Positions 1 to 9,299 of a stretch of 64,000 bases of DNA are shown piece after piece (within the stretch, counting starts at the first letter, position 1; the number at the start of each line of letters is the position of its first letter). Made by a program: the position numbers and the translations under genes. This DNA is from Gemmatimonadota bacterium (lineage in GTDB: Bacteria; Gemmatimonadota; Gemmatimonadetes; Gemmatimonadales; Gemmatimonadaceae), in assembly GCA_021324775.1 (NCBI GenBank), contig JAJPIM010000008.1, forward strand, positions 62,001 to 126,000, written 5' to 3'. The notes beneath the pieces were generated by a model. The model ran no database searches and had not been told where the DNA came from. It saw nothing but the letters and a program-made list of their open reading frames with translations.

Positions 1-9
1 ACGCCGGAC

Positions 10-819
10 ATGGAGCGGTGGCTCGGGTTCGAGGCGCACGATCTCGCCCGCCTGCAGTCACTCTGGACGATCCTCACGTACATGTTCGTGCACGCGAGCT
101 TGTGGCATCTCGCGGGCAACATGGTCATGCTCTGGGTATTCGGTCCGCGGGTGGAGCGGGCGTGGGGATCCGGCGCGTTCGTGCGGTACTATCTGCTGTG
201 CGGCTTAGGCGGCTGGCTTGCGCACCTCCTCATCGCGCGCGACTACACGCTCGTCGGCGCGTCCGCCGCGATCTACGGCGTCATGCTCGCCTACGCCGTC
301 CGCTGGCCGGACGACGAGTTCCAACTGTGGTTCGTGGTTCCGGTGCAGGCCAAGTGGCTGGTCGCGGGATGCGTGGCGATCGATGTCGTGCTGGGCGCGT
401 CGTCGCTCGACGGTGGCGCTGGCGGCGTCGCCCACTTCGCGCACCTCGGCGGGCTCCTGGCCGGATGGCTCTATCTGCACACGCCGCCCGCGGGACTCGA
501 CCTGCTGCGGTCACCACGGGTCTCGTCGGCGCCCGATGTGCCGGACGAGCCTCCACGGGCGGTGCCCAGGGCGTTGCCGCGACAGCCACGGGAAACCCGC
601 GATCGTCATGACACCGACGAAATCGTCGCCAAGAGCAAGGCCGCCGTGGCGAAGCGGCCGGCCCCGGCCCCCGCGCCGCGCGCCGTGCCGCGCGGAAGGC
701 GCGGCGACGACATCAACGCACTGCTCGACAAGATCTCGCGGCATGGGCTCGACAGCCTGACGAGCGACGAGCGGCGGCTGCTGGAGGAAGCGTCCCGCCG
801 TCTGCGCGGATCCGAATAG
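10..819 (+). CDS. Rhomboid family intramembrane serine protease (5' end may extend beyond window)
   Basis: HASLWHLAGNMVMLWVFG...GASAAIYGVMLAYA...HFAHLGGLLAGWLYL: rhomboid GxSx and His motifs in a multi-TM protein. Confidence 0.9.
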   Translation: MERWLGFEAHDLARLQSLWTILTYMFVHASLWHLAGNMVMLWVFGPRVERAWGSGAFVRYYLLCGLGGWLAHLLIARDYTLVGASAAIYGVMLAYAVRWPDDEFQLWFVVPVQAKWLVAGCVAIDVVLGASSLDGGAGGVAHFAHLGGLLAGWLYLHTPPAGLDLLRSPRVSSAPDVPDEPPRAVPRALPRQPRETRDRHDTDEIVAKSKAAVAKRPAPAPAPRAVPRGRRGDDINALLDKISRHGLDSLTSDERRLLEEASRRLRGSE

Positions 820-867
820 ATCCCGCCAGCTCCAACCCGCCCGGCTACAGCCCGCCAAGCTGCGCCG

Positions 868-1275
868 TCAGCGGGTACCGGCGGTGGCCGTGATGACCGA
901 TTTGATGCCGCCGCGGGTGTTGAAGTCACCGACCACCCGCATCCACCGCGGCGCGACGCTGGCGACGAGATCATCGAGAATGCGATTCACCGCACGCTCG
1001 TAGAAGATCTCATCGTTGCGGTAGCTCCAGAGATACAGTTTCAGGCTCTTGAGCTCGACGCACACCTTGTCGGGCACATACGTGATCGTCATGACGCCGA
1101 AGTCGGGTGCGCCTCCCTTGAGGAGCGACAGATCAGAGGCGTCTCCCTCGATGCCGCCGAGCGGGCAGAGCGACGTGAACTCGGGGCAGGTCATCTCGAT
1201 CTCGTAATTCCGGCCCGGGTGGGGATTCGGAAACGTCTCGAGCAGCTCGGCGCGCGGCATCGGGGAAAAGTACAC
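868..1275 (-). CDS. queF: NADPH-dependent 7-cyano-7-deazaguanine reductase QueF
   Basis: CPEFTSLCP...ESKSLKLYL-like [15 protein letters not shown] and FNTRGGI motifs of unimodular QueF. Confidence 0.93.
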   Translation of the reverse strand: MYFSPMPRAELLETFPNPHPGRNYEIEMTCPEFTSLCPLGGIEGDASDLSLLKGGAPDFGVMTITYVPDKVCVELKSLKLYLWSYRNDEIFYERAVNRILDDLVASVAPRWMRVVGDFNTRGGIKSVITATAGTR

Positions 1276-1642
1276 GGTGCCGCCCGGTTCGCGGGACGGG
1301 CGTCATTGGACTCGTGATTTGACACGTGCGACGCAGGGGCCAACTCGCCGGTGTCACGAAGACGTTGTGCGGGGCGCGGCGGCACGAGCCATGCCCCACG
1401 ATTGCACCGTGCGTGATGGCAGGCCCATCGGCGCCTTCGCGCACCAGTTGGCGTACCGGTTGGCGTACCGGGGCTGACCGGACAGGCGAACGAGCCGGGT
1501 AAAGCGCCAGATTGAACCGCCACGGCACTGGCGGCAACCGCAGCGAGCCACCCGCTAACGAAATGCTGCCATCCGTGGCAAATTCCAGCACGCGGTCATA
1601 CGCGTCACAGCGTACCACTTTCACTGGTCGGAGGCGTGTCTC

Positions 1643-2146
1643 ATGGTATCTCGTCTTACCATCGCAACTGTCGCCGTGGCGTTCAGCACAGTCGCGTACG
1701 CACAGAAGGTGAGTCTCCCTGGCCATGGTGCCAACATGTCGTCCGCGACGGTGCCAGCGCGTGCCGCGGTGACCAGCGATGGCCAGGGTATGAAGATGAC
1801 GGCGACTCTGGCCCCGCAGAAAGGCGGAACGATCGCGGGAACAGCGACCGTCCAGCCGGGAACCAGCGCGGGGACGACCGTCGCGACGGTGTCGCTCACC
1901 GGCGCGAAGCCGGGCGCGGTCTATCCGTGGCACGTGCACATCGGCAAGTGCGGGATGACACCGGGTGGCAAGGTGTGGGGCGATCCGTCGGCGTACAAGC
2001 CGCTCACGGCTGGCAGCGACGGCACGGCCAGTGGGACCGCGACGATCAGCATGGCGGTGCCGGCGTCCGGCAGCTACTACGTCAACATCCACGCCTCTCC
2101 GTCGGACATGGGAACGATCGTGTCCTGCGGCAATCTCGGAATGTGA
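1643..2146 (+). CDS. Secreted Cu/Zn-SOD-like/CHRD-like protein
   Basis: Signal peptide (AVAFSTVAYAQ); YPWHVHIGKCG...YYVNIHASPSDMGTIVSCGNLGM. Confidence 0.65.
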   Translation: MVSRLTIATVAVAFSTVAYAQKVSLPGHGANMSSATVPARAAVTSDGQGMKMTATLAPQKGGTIAGTATVQPGTSAGTTVATVSLTGAKPGAVYPWHVHIGKCGMTPGGKVWGDPSAYKPLTAGSDGTASGTATISMAVPASGSYYVNIHASPSDMGTIVSCGNLGM

Positions 2147-2168
2147 TGTACCGTTAGGAGAGTGGGGG

Positions 2169-2204
2169 GAGCCGGAGGAGATGCACTGCAGCCTCCTTCG
2201 GCTC
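2169..2204. terminator. Hairpin between convergent genes, candidate bidirectional terminator
   Basis: GAGCCGGAGGA...TCCTTCGGCTC inverted repeat between the + CDS stop (2146) and the lspA stop (2216). Confidence 0.5.
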
Positions 2205-2215
2205 GCTCCGGTCTC

Positions 2216-2707
2216 CTATCGCAGCCCGTCGCTTTCCGTGCCCCGGTGCCAGAGAACCCACACCAGGAGTGCGGCGCCACACGTCACGCCCATGTCGGCG
2301 ACGTTGAAGGTCCAGAAGCGCACATCGCCGATGCCCATATCGATAAAGTCCACGACACCGCGGGCGGACCGCAGCCGGTCGGCGAGGTTGCCCAGCGCTC
2401 CGCCCGTGATCAGTGCCAGTGCGACGGATCGCTGGATGTCGTCCGGTTTCGCCTGCCGGAAGGCGACGCCCAGCACCGCGAGCGCGACGAGGGCGGCGAT
2501 CGTGAATCCCCACCGTGAGGCACCACCGAGGCTCATGCTGAACGCCGCCCCAGGGTTGAACGCGAGGGTAAAACGGATGATGGACCCGATCACGTCGTGC
2601 GGCGAATACGCCGGCATCAAATGATCGACCGCGATCTGCTTCGTCGCGCAATCGGTCACGAACACGCCGGCCAGAATCGGCCAGAATGTGGCGGTCTTGG
2701 GGGACAC
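2216..2707 (-). CDS. lspA: Lipoprotein signal peptidase II
   Basis: FNPGAAFS, GALGNLADR and VVDFIDM...FNVADM motifs with conserved Asp residues. Confidence 0.93.
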   Translation of the reverse strand: MSPKTATFWPILAGVFVTDCATKQIAVDHLMPAYSPHDVIGSIIRFTLAFNPGAAFSMSLGGASRWGFTIAALVALAVLGVAFRQAKPDDIQRSVALALITGGALGNLADRLRSARGVVDFIDMGIGDVRFWTFNVADMGVTCGAALLVWVLWHRGTESDGLR

Positions 2708-2724
2708 GGCAGGAAACTAACCAT

Positions 2725-3723
2725 ATGATCGGCCCCCGACCGACGACCATCGTCCGATCCGTCCGCCTGTCGGAGCGCCTGGACGCCACGATCGCGATCG
2801 CCAGTGAAGCGTTCCAGTGGACGGGCAGCTTCAAATTTCGGGCAGCGTCCAATGTCGTACGCTCGATTCCGCATCCCGCCGTCATCACGGCGAGCTCCGG
2901 CAACTTCGGGCAGGCGATGGCGTACGCCTGCCGGTTAGCCGGGAAACGCTGCACGGTCGTCATGCCCGCCAATTCCGCGCACGTCAAGATCGCCGCAGTC
3001 CGTGACTACGGCGCCCGGGTCGACCTCGTCGACACGGCGACGGTTCGCCGGGAGGATCGCGTCGCGGAACTGGCGGCGGCCGATGCGTCGGCGTATGTCG
3101 CCAGCGCGTACGACGATGTCCTCGTGATCCAGGGCAACGCGACCCTGGGCCGTGAGCTTGCGGCGATGAACGCGCAGGCGAAGACCGCGCCGCGCGACGG
3201 CGCCGCCGGATCCGCGAGCCCGGGCCCGTTCGATGCGATCATCGCGCCGGTCGGGGGCGGCGGCCTTGCCGCGGGCATCCTGACGGGACTGCGCGACGCG
3301 GGGGATCCGACGCCGGTGTGGGCGGCCGAGCCCGCGATCGCCAACGACCTCGTTCAATCGCTGGCGGCGGGCCGGATCGTCGCCCATGACCGGGAACCGC
3401 AGACCATCGCCGATGGGGTGCGGACCCGCAGTGTCGGCGTGCACACGTGGGCGGTACTCCAGCCAGGGCTGGCGGGTGCCCTCGAGGTATCGGAGGCGGA
3501 GATCCGCGAGGGCCTCCGCCTGTGTTTCCATCTCGCCAATCTCAAGGTCGAGCCCACGGGGGCCGTCACGGTGGGGGCGATGCTGGCCGCGGCCCAGCGG
3601 TTCCGAGGCCAGCACGTCTGCTGCATCGCCAGCGGCGGGAACGTGGATCCCCAGGTCTTCTGGGATATCATTGGTGGGCATTCAGAACACAGCGCGCCCG
3701 CGAGGACTTCCGTTTCGCCCTGA
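2725..3723 (+). CDS. PLP-dependent threonine/serine dehydratase family protein
   Basis: TGSFKFRAA (PLP Lys), SSGNFGQA, PVGGGGLAAG motifs; ATG at 2725 chosen over 2686 to avoid lspA overlap. Confidence 0.88.
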   Translation: MIGPRPTTIVRSVRLSERLDATIAIASEAFQWTGSFKFRAASNVVRSIPHPAVITASSGNFGQAMAYACRLAGKRCTVVMPANSAHVKIAAVRDYGARVDLVDTATVRREDRVAELAAADASAYVASAYDDVLVIQGNATLGRELAAMNAQAKTAPRDGAAGSASPGPFDAIIAPVGGGGLAAGILTGLRDAGDPTPVWAAEPAIANDLVQSLAAGRIVAHDREPQTIADGVRTRSVGVHTWAVLQPGLAGALEVSEAEIREGLRLCFHLANLKVEPTGAVTVGAMLAAAQRFRGQHVCCIASGGNVDPQVFWDIIGGHSEHSAPARTSVSP

Positions 3724-3795
3724 CGCGTGATATTGCGCCATGACCGGCCTGGCCTCCTTTTCGCACTGAGATTGACTTACCACCGATAGGGCGAC

Positions 3796-4716
3796 ATGAA
3801 CGGCACTGACAATCGGTCTGACGAACGACCGCGCGGGCACCGGCCATACCCGCACGAGATGCTGACGGCGGGGTATCTCGCCGTGACCGGCGCACTGGGC
3901 GCGGTGCTCGGACATCCCGCGAAGATCTGGCCGAACGTCCTGTCGCACATCATCGGAATCATCATCATTCTGTTCGTGGTGCCCCGCCTCCCGCCGCGCC
4001 GGTGGGTCGTCGTGCTCCGGGATTGGGGCCTCGTCTTCGTGCTGCCATTTCTCTACGTCGAAGTGGCCCACCTCAACCGCCTGCTGAGCACAGGCTACCA
4101 CGACGTCACGATCCAGTCGGTCGAGATGGCGCTCTTTCATTCGCCCCCGGGTGCCGCACTGCGGCACGTGCTGCCGTGGTGGCCCGTCGACGAGTATCTG
4201 CACTTCACGTACGTCGCGTACTACGCCCTGCTGCCCCTGCTCGGCGGCGCGCTCTATTTCACCGGGCGCCGGCGCGAGTATCGGTACGTCCTGGCGACCG
4301 TCCTGGGCACGTTCTACGTGTGCTACATCTGCTTCATCCTGTACCCGGTCGCGGGGCCGTGGTATCGCACACCGCACCTCGACACGGTATCGCTGGGGCA
4401 CTTCTTCCCGAATCTCGTGCAAGCGGTGCTCGTGAGAGCCGCGTCGAAGGGCGCTGCGTTTCCGAGCTCGCACGTCGCGGTCGCCGTCGTGATCTGGCTT
4501 CTCGCATGGCGATTCAACCGGCGCGTCTTCTGGATTCTCGCGGCGATCGTTCCGGCCCTCGCCCTGGGCACGGTCTACGGCGGCTTCCACTACGCGGTGG
4601 ACGCGGCCGCGGGCTTCCTGGTCGGTGTGGCGGGCTACTTCGCGGCGCCCCACGTCCATCGGTTCCTCGGTGGTGACATGCCGGAGCCCGGGCTCGGCGG
4701 CATAGAGAGCGCGTAG
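3796..4716 (+). CDS. PAP2 superfamily membrane phosphatase
   Basis: Multi-TM; FPSSHVAVAVV and GGFHYAVDAAAG motifs. Confidence 0.85.
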   Translation: MNGTDNRSDERPRGHRPYPHEMLTAGYLAVTGALGAVLGHPAKIWPNVLSHIIGIIIILFVVPRLPPRRWVVVLRDWGLVFVLPFLYVEVAHLNRLLSTGYHDVTIQSVEMALFHSPPGAALRHVLPWWPVDEYLHFTYVAYYALLPLLGGALYFTGRRREYRYVLATVLGTFYVCYICFILYPVAGPWYRTPHLDTVSLGHFFPNLVQAVLVRAASKGAAFPSSHVAVAVVIWLLAWRFNRRVFWILAAIVPALALGTVYGGFHYAVDAAAGFLVGVAGYFAAPHVHRFLGGDMPEPGLGGIESA

Positions 4717-4797
4717 CCGTCCCTCGCTCGCGGGGGATCGGCGCGTTGGCCTGCAGGGCGGGCAGAAACGACCGGGGCGCTGACTGCGTCCCTGGAT

Positions 4798-7080
4798 GTG
4801 CCCCCGAAATCCGACCGGCCAGCCCAGACGGCCGCCCTGGACGACCTGGAGATGCCGACGGCCGAAGGCGCGACCGCCGAGTGGCTGCGGCGGTCCGACC
4901 GGATCCGCATTGGGGGTCTGGCCGTGTTCCTGGCGGTGCTGGCGTTCGAACCGCTGATCGGCGTTCCGGTACGCCCGATTGCGTACGGCATCATCGCCCT
5001 CTGGCTGGGTTGCGCCATCGTTTTCGAGCAAGGACTCCAGGGCGTCCGCACCCGCGATGTGAGCGACCGCTGGCGCACCGCCATGCTCGCCGCCGACATC
5101 GCCTTCATCACGCTCGCGAGATACGAATCGGGCGCCACGCGGTGGTTCAGCGAATCGGGGTACCTCATCGTGGTCGTGATCGCGGCCGGCGCACTCTCGC
5201 TCCGCTCGACGATCTGGCTGACCGCATTCGCGTCGGCGGCGTACGGCGTGCTGCTGTTCGCGCAGAGGGAGGTGCTCGCGTCGTCGGGCGCCCGTGCCGG
5301 CTTCCCCCTGGATCAGTCCCTCGGCCGCGCGAGCCTGGGCGCGTGGGCACTGGGGACCGTCCTGCTCGTGGTATTCGCCGTCCTCGTCCGGGCGCTCGTG
5401 GCGCTGCTCGAGCGCAGCGAGGCGCGGCACCGGATGATGTTCGAGGCGAGTCCGCGCCCGATGTGGGTGTACGACGCGGAGACCCTGCGGTTTCTCGCGG
5501 TCAACAACGCCGCAATCCGCGACTACGGCTACTCGCGGGAGGAGTTCCTCGCGATGGATCTCTACGGGATCCGTCCGCCCGAGGACCGGGAAGCCCTGCG
5601 TGTGGTGACATCGCGATCGAACGATGCCTACCTGCACTCGGGTACGTGGCGCCACCGGCGGCGTGACGGGCGCGACATGGATGTCGAAGTCGCGTCGCAC
5701 CCGATCCGCGCTGGAGGCCGGAGCGCCCGCCTGGTCGTCGTGACCGATGTCACGGAGCGCACGCGGCTCGAGACACGCCTCCGCGAGACGCAGCGGCTGG
5801 AGGCGCTAGGCCGGCTGGCGGGAGGGGTCGCCCACGAGTTCAACAACCTGCTGGCGGCGGTACTGGGGCACGCGGAACTGCTGCTGGCCGAGATGCCGGC
5901 GGGGAGCACGCGGCGGGACAGCGCGGAAGAAATCGTGCGGGCGGCGCGCCGCGGCTCGGATCTGACGCGACACATGCTGGCGTTCGGGCGGCGGCAGTTG
6001 CTGCGTCCTGAAGTGGTGGACGTGAACACGGTCGTCCGGGACATCGAGCGTCTGCTGCGCCCGCTGCTGGCGGCCGACGTGAACGTCTCACTGGCGCTTC
6101 CGGACGAGCCATGCTGGGCACGCGTGGACCGGAGCCAACTCGAACTCGTGATCATGAACCTCGCGATGAACGCGCGAGACGCCATGCCAAGCGGTGGTGC
6201 GCTGACGGTCGAGACCTCGGTCGCGTCGCTCGGAGAAGCCGACCGGCACCGCCACCCGATGGCGGCGGTCGTCGCGGGGAGCTACGTCCGGCTCGCGGTC
6301 AGCGACACGGGGACCGGCATCAGCCGCGAGATCGCCGAACGGATCTTCGAGCCCTTCTTCACGACGAAGCCAGTGGGTCGCGGCACGGGGCTCGGGCTTT
6401 CCACCGTCTACGGCATCGTGAAGCAGTCGGATGGCTACGTGTGGCCATACAGCGAAGTGGGTCGCGGGACGTCGATGCACGTCTACCTGCCGTGCGTGGC
6501 AGCACCCGCGTCCTCGATGACCCACACGCCACGGCTGACACCGGAGGCGCCGATGATCCGCGTGCACGCCGGCACGCCGGCACCCGGCGCCCCGGCCGGC
6601 GTGAGCGGACCAACCTCCCGCGAGCCGGCTCCCGGTACGGGCGTCACGGCCGCCGGGACCCTGGCGGAACCGTCCGCCGCCCCGGGAACGCCGGCGGGCA
6701 TGCCGGAGACGATCACCGTGATGGTGGCGGACGACGAAGCCGCGCTCCGGACGGCGGCGAGCCGCGTCCTCCGGGCTGGCGGCTACAAAGTCCTGGAAGC
6801 GGCAAACGGTGAAGAGGCGATAGCAACGGCCGCGGCGTGGCCGGGACGGATCGACGTCCTCCTCACCGACGTGGTGATGCCCGGAATCGGGGGGGTGGAA
6901 CTGACCGCCCGGATCTCGGCGATCGATCCCACGATCCGGGTGGTCTACATGTCAGGCTACCCGCAGAGCCACCTGGAAGCCATGGGCGGGTTGGCCGGAG
7001 GGCATGCCTTTGTCGACAAGCCATTCGGACTGGACGTCTTGCTGGCTGCGGTCCAGGGGGTGTTGACCGTCGACGCGTAG
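4798..7080 (+). CDS. Membrane PAS-domain hybrid histidine kinase with C-terminal receiver
   Basis: N-terminal TM segments; PAS (FEASPRPMWVYD); H box GGVAHEFNNLLAAVLGHAELL; GTGLGLSTVYGIV; receiver VMVADDEAALR...LLTDVVMPG...DKPF. Confidence 0.92.
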   Translation: MPPKSDRPAQTAALDDLEMPTAEGATAEWLRRSDRIRIGGLAVFLAVLAFEPLIGVPVRPIAYGIIALWLGCAIVFEQGLQGVRTRDVSDRWRTAMLAADIAFITLARYESGATRWFSESGYLIVVVIAAGALSLRSTIWLTAFASAAYGVLLFAQREVLASSGARAGFPLDQSLGRASLGAWALGTVLLVVFAVLVRALVALLERSEARHRMMFEASPRPMWVYDAETLRFLAVNNAAIRDYGYSREEFLAMDLYGIRPPEDREALRVVTSRSNDAYLHSGTWRHRRRDGRDMDVEVASHPIRAGGRSARLVVVTDVTERTRLETRLRETQRLEALGRLAGGVAHEFNNLLAAVLGHAELLLAEMPAGSTRRDSAEEIVRAARRGSDLTRHMLAFGRRQLLRPEVVDVNTVVRDIERLLRPLLAADVNVSLALPDEPCWARVDRSQLELVIMNLAMNARDAMPSGGALTVETSVASLGEADRHRHPMAAVVAGSYVRLAVSDTGTGISREIAERIFEPFFTTKPVGRGTGLGLSTVYGIVKQSDGYVWPYSEVGRGTSMHVYLPCVAAPASSMTHTPRLTPEAPMIRVHAGTPAPGAPAGVSGPTSREPAPGTGVTAAGTLAEPSAAPGTPAGMPETITVMVADDEAALRTAASRVLRAGGYKVLEAANGEEAIATAAAWPGRIDVLLTDVVMPGIGGVELTARISAIDPTIRVVYMSGYPQSHLEAMGGLAGGHAFVDKPFGLDVLLAAVQGVLTVDA

Positions 7081-7268
7081 CCCTTGGCCGCCAATTGGGG
7101 GACTTGGCCCGTCATTCCGGGCGCGAAGGGCGGCGCCGGTGAAGGGGGAGGAGCAGGTCGTCCGGAGAGCACGCCAAATTGTCTTGCGGGTTTTGGCTGA
7201 CGCCGCTAATTTTACGCCAGCGAGTGAGGCGCCAAATCGGCGCCGTCGTTGGTACCAGTTCGGCAGTT

Positions 7269-7305
7269 CGGGACCTGGCCACACGCGGGTCCCGATTCGT
7301 TTTTT
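7269..7305 (+). terminator. Rho-independent terminator or attenuator between the histidine kinase and csp
   Basis: CGGGACC-N12-GGTCCCG stem followed by attcgTTTTTT. Confidence 0.6.
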
Positions 7306-7424
7306 CCGGGCTGGTCATCTCGGTTCACTTGCTCGCGCGGCGACAGGCGCCGCGTGAACACTGTCGTCGGCAGGTACGGTATGTCCGGACTCCGACAACA
7401 TCAATATCATTCAGGAGTACGGCA

Positions 7425-7637
7425 ATGCGTACCACCGGCACGGTGAAGTGGTTCAACGACGCCAAGGGCTTTGGTTTCATCACGCCCGAGGGCGGACAGA
7501 AGGACTGCTTCGTGCACCACTCGGCGATTCAGGGCAGCGGCTTCAAGTCGTTGGCTGAAGGCGAGCGCGTGGAGTTCGACATCGTTCAGGGCCAGAAGGG
7601 CCCCGCTGCGGAGAACGTAACGAAGCTCGGGCGATAA
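7425..7637 (+). CDS. Cold-shock protein, 70 aa
   Basis: [38 protein letters not shown]1/RNP2 CSD motifs; upstream ggag RBS. Confidence 0.96.
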   Translation: MRTTGTVKWFNDAKGFGFITPEGGQKDCFVHHSAIQGSGFKSLAEGERVEFDIVQGQKGPAAENVTKLGR

Positions 7638-7663
7638 CGAACGGTCAGCAGTTCTGAAATAGC

Positions 7664-7703
7664 ACGAGGGCCGGCTGCGGTGATCCGCAGCCGGCCCTTC
7701 GTG
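7664..7703 (+). terminator. GGCCGGCTGC-type terminator hairpin (family copy 1)
   Basis: gagGGCCGGCTGCGG-tgat-CCGCAGCCGGCCcttcgtgtttt, 3' of csp. Confidence 0.8.
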
Positions 7704-7747
7704 TTTTCGTGCTCCTCGCCGTCACGCCATCAGCATCACCATCACCA

Positions 7748-8611
7748 TCACCGATCGTACCGCACCAGCGCCGCGGGTCCGTCGTGCGCCAGGATGCGAA
7801 CCATCGCGTGCGAGCGCTGGTCGATCCAGAACCGTTCCGTGACAGCACCCGGGAAGTCCGCGGCGACGATCCAGCACACCGCCGTCCGGCCGCTCCGGGT
7901 CGTGATGCGATCCGCTCCCTCGACGCGAACGTCGAGCGGAGAGACCTGCTCGTCGGCGGGGAAATAGACCGGGACCGTGGCGTGGTAACCGATGGCCAGC
8001 GGAAGTGCGCGCAGCAGAAGGTCGACCGCGGCGGACGTGTAGGCCGAGTCAGGAAGGGGCGAAATCGTCATCCGGAGCGGGCGCTCGGGCGCGGAGTCGG
8101 TGACGACGAGGCGGTCGTGGCCAAAGACGAGCGAGACCACGCGGTTGCCCTCGAGCAGCGCCGTCTGGTGTAGCGGGCGGAGCGTGCGCGCGTCCACCCA
8201 CGTGGTGGTCTCCACGAGCACAGCGGACGAGTCTCGCTGCTCGAACGCCACCTCGAATGCGTCACGGCCATTCGGCTCGATCACACGCCGCACGCGCTGG
8301 ATGGTCATGCCGATGTCCACGCGAGCCCGGTCACCGGCGTCGCCGCCACCGTCATAGGAGCGGCGATTCACGACCGGCGACGCGTCCGACTCGCGCGAGA
8401 TCACCATCGTGTCGGTCCCTGGCAGGAGCCAGTGTACATCGAGCACGCTGGCGACCGGCCGGGTGGATTGCTCCAGCGCGGGTGACGGGGCCGTGCGCGG
8501 CGCAGCCTCGGGCGGCGTGCGGCACGCGCTCACGAGCGCGCCCACGAGCGCGATCGCGATGACGGCGGCCATTCCGGTCCGGGCGGGGCGCTGAGTGTGC
8601 GGAGAATGCAT
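7748..8611 (-). CDS. Hypothetical lipoprotein (DUF3108-like character)
   Basis: N-term MHSPHTQRPARTGMAAVIAIALVGALVSACRT lipobox; start trimmed to 8611. Confidence 0.7.
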   Translation of the reverse strand: MHSPHTQRPARTGMAAVIAIALVGALVSACRTPPEAAPRTAPSPALEQSTRPVASVLDVHWLLPGTDTMVISRESDASPVVNRRSYDGGGDAGDRARVDIGMTIQRVRRVIEPNGRDAFEVAFEQRDSSAVLVETTTWVDARTLRPLHQTALLEGNRVVSLVFGHDRLVVTDSAPERPLRMTISPLPDSAYTSAAVDLLLRALPLAIGYHATVPVYFPADEQVSPLDVRVEGADRITTRSGRTAVCWIVAADFPGAVTERFWIDQRSHAMVRILAHDGPAALVRYDR

Positions 8612-8663
8612 TAGAGGCTCGGTGCGAGCGGGATGGGGTGAGTGTCGGGTGAGATGCCTGCGT

Positions 8664-9176
8664 TCATGCCGCGACGCCGTCGCCCGACGGGCGGCGGCGC
8701 GACCGCTGCGCGGTACGGGCCCGCGTGATGCGGGCACCGAGCTCTCGCAGAAAGGCCTCGCGGTTCGCCGGTGTGTACGCGAACACGCGGGATGTCCCGC
8801 TGCGGCGAATGACGACGAGCGGGGTGGAGCGATTGATCAGGCCCGTGACCGACGTCTTGCCGCTCGCGTGGCGGAAGATCAACTGGCGGCGGGTGGTCGC
8901 CGTCGCCTCCGCGATATCGGCGTAGGGAATCCGGCGGATGGGTAGAATGCGAAGCAGCGCAACCTGCAGCGCGTGATCCCCGAAGCGAACATCCATCACG
9001 ATGGGCGAGAACTCGCCCGCGCGCGCGCCGCGGATCGTCCAGGTGAGCCCGGCGATCACGACGAAGGGGATGGCGACCGCGAAGGGATGACTGGTCACGG
9101 GGCGGGGGCCAGAGGACCGGCGTTCCGGCGAGGGAGGGGCTCGTGGGAGGGACGATTCTGGCCGGTCCGAGAGCAC
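8664..9176 (-). CDS. Membrane protein with PH-like domain
   Basis: Hydrophobic N-terminus then IRRIPYADIAEATATTRRQLIFRHASGKTSVTGL. Confidence 0.6.
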   Translation of the reverse strand: MLSDRPESSLPRAPPSPERRSSGPRPVTSHPFAVAIPFVVIAGLTWTIRGARAGEFSPIVMDVRFGDHALQVALLRILPIRRIPYADIAEATATTRRQLIFRHASGKTSVTGLINRSTPLVVIRRSGTSRVFAYTPANREAFLRELGARITRARTAQRSRRRPSGDGVAA

Positions 9177-9227
9177 AAAAGAACCCGCCGAATTCGCGGC
9201 GAGCGGCGATTGGAGGGCACAACAGAG

Positions 9228-9267
9228 ACCGGGGGCCGGCTGCGTGTCATTGCAGCCGGCCCCCGGT
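9228..9267 (-). terminator. GGCCGGCTGC-type terminator hairpin (family copy 2)
   Basis: Perfect 16-bp stem ACCGGGGGCCGGCTGC/GCAGCCGGCCCCCGGT, 3' of the minus-strand CDS ending at 9300. Confidence 0.75.
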
Positions 9268-9299
9268 CCCTTCAGCCACTGTTTCGCCGTGCCGTGCCG

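Noticed and set aside
3682-5700. 672-aa minus-strand ORF
   Set aside because: Antisense to the PAP2 and histidine kinase genes, which have clear motifs; composition is a codon-complement artefact.
7680-7967. ORF encoding a natural HHHHHH tract
   Set aside because: (CATCAC)n microsatellite at 7729-7750 read in a spurious frame; it lies just past a minus-strand gene and the ORF has no other support.
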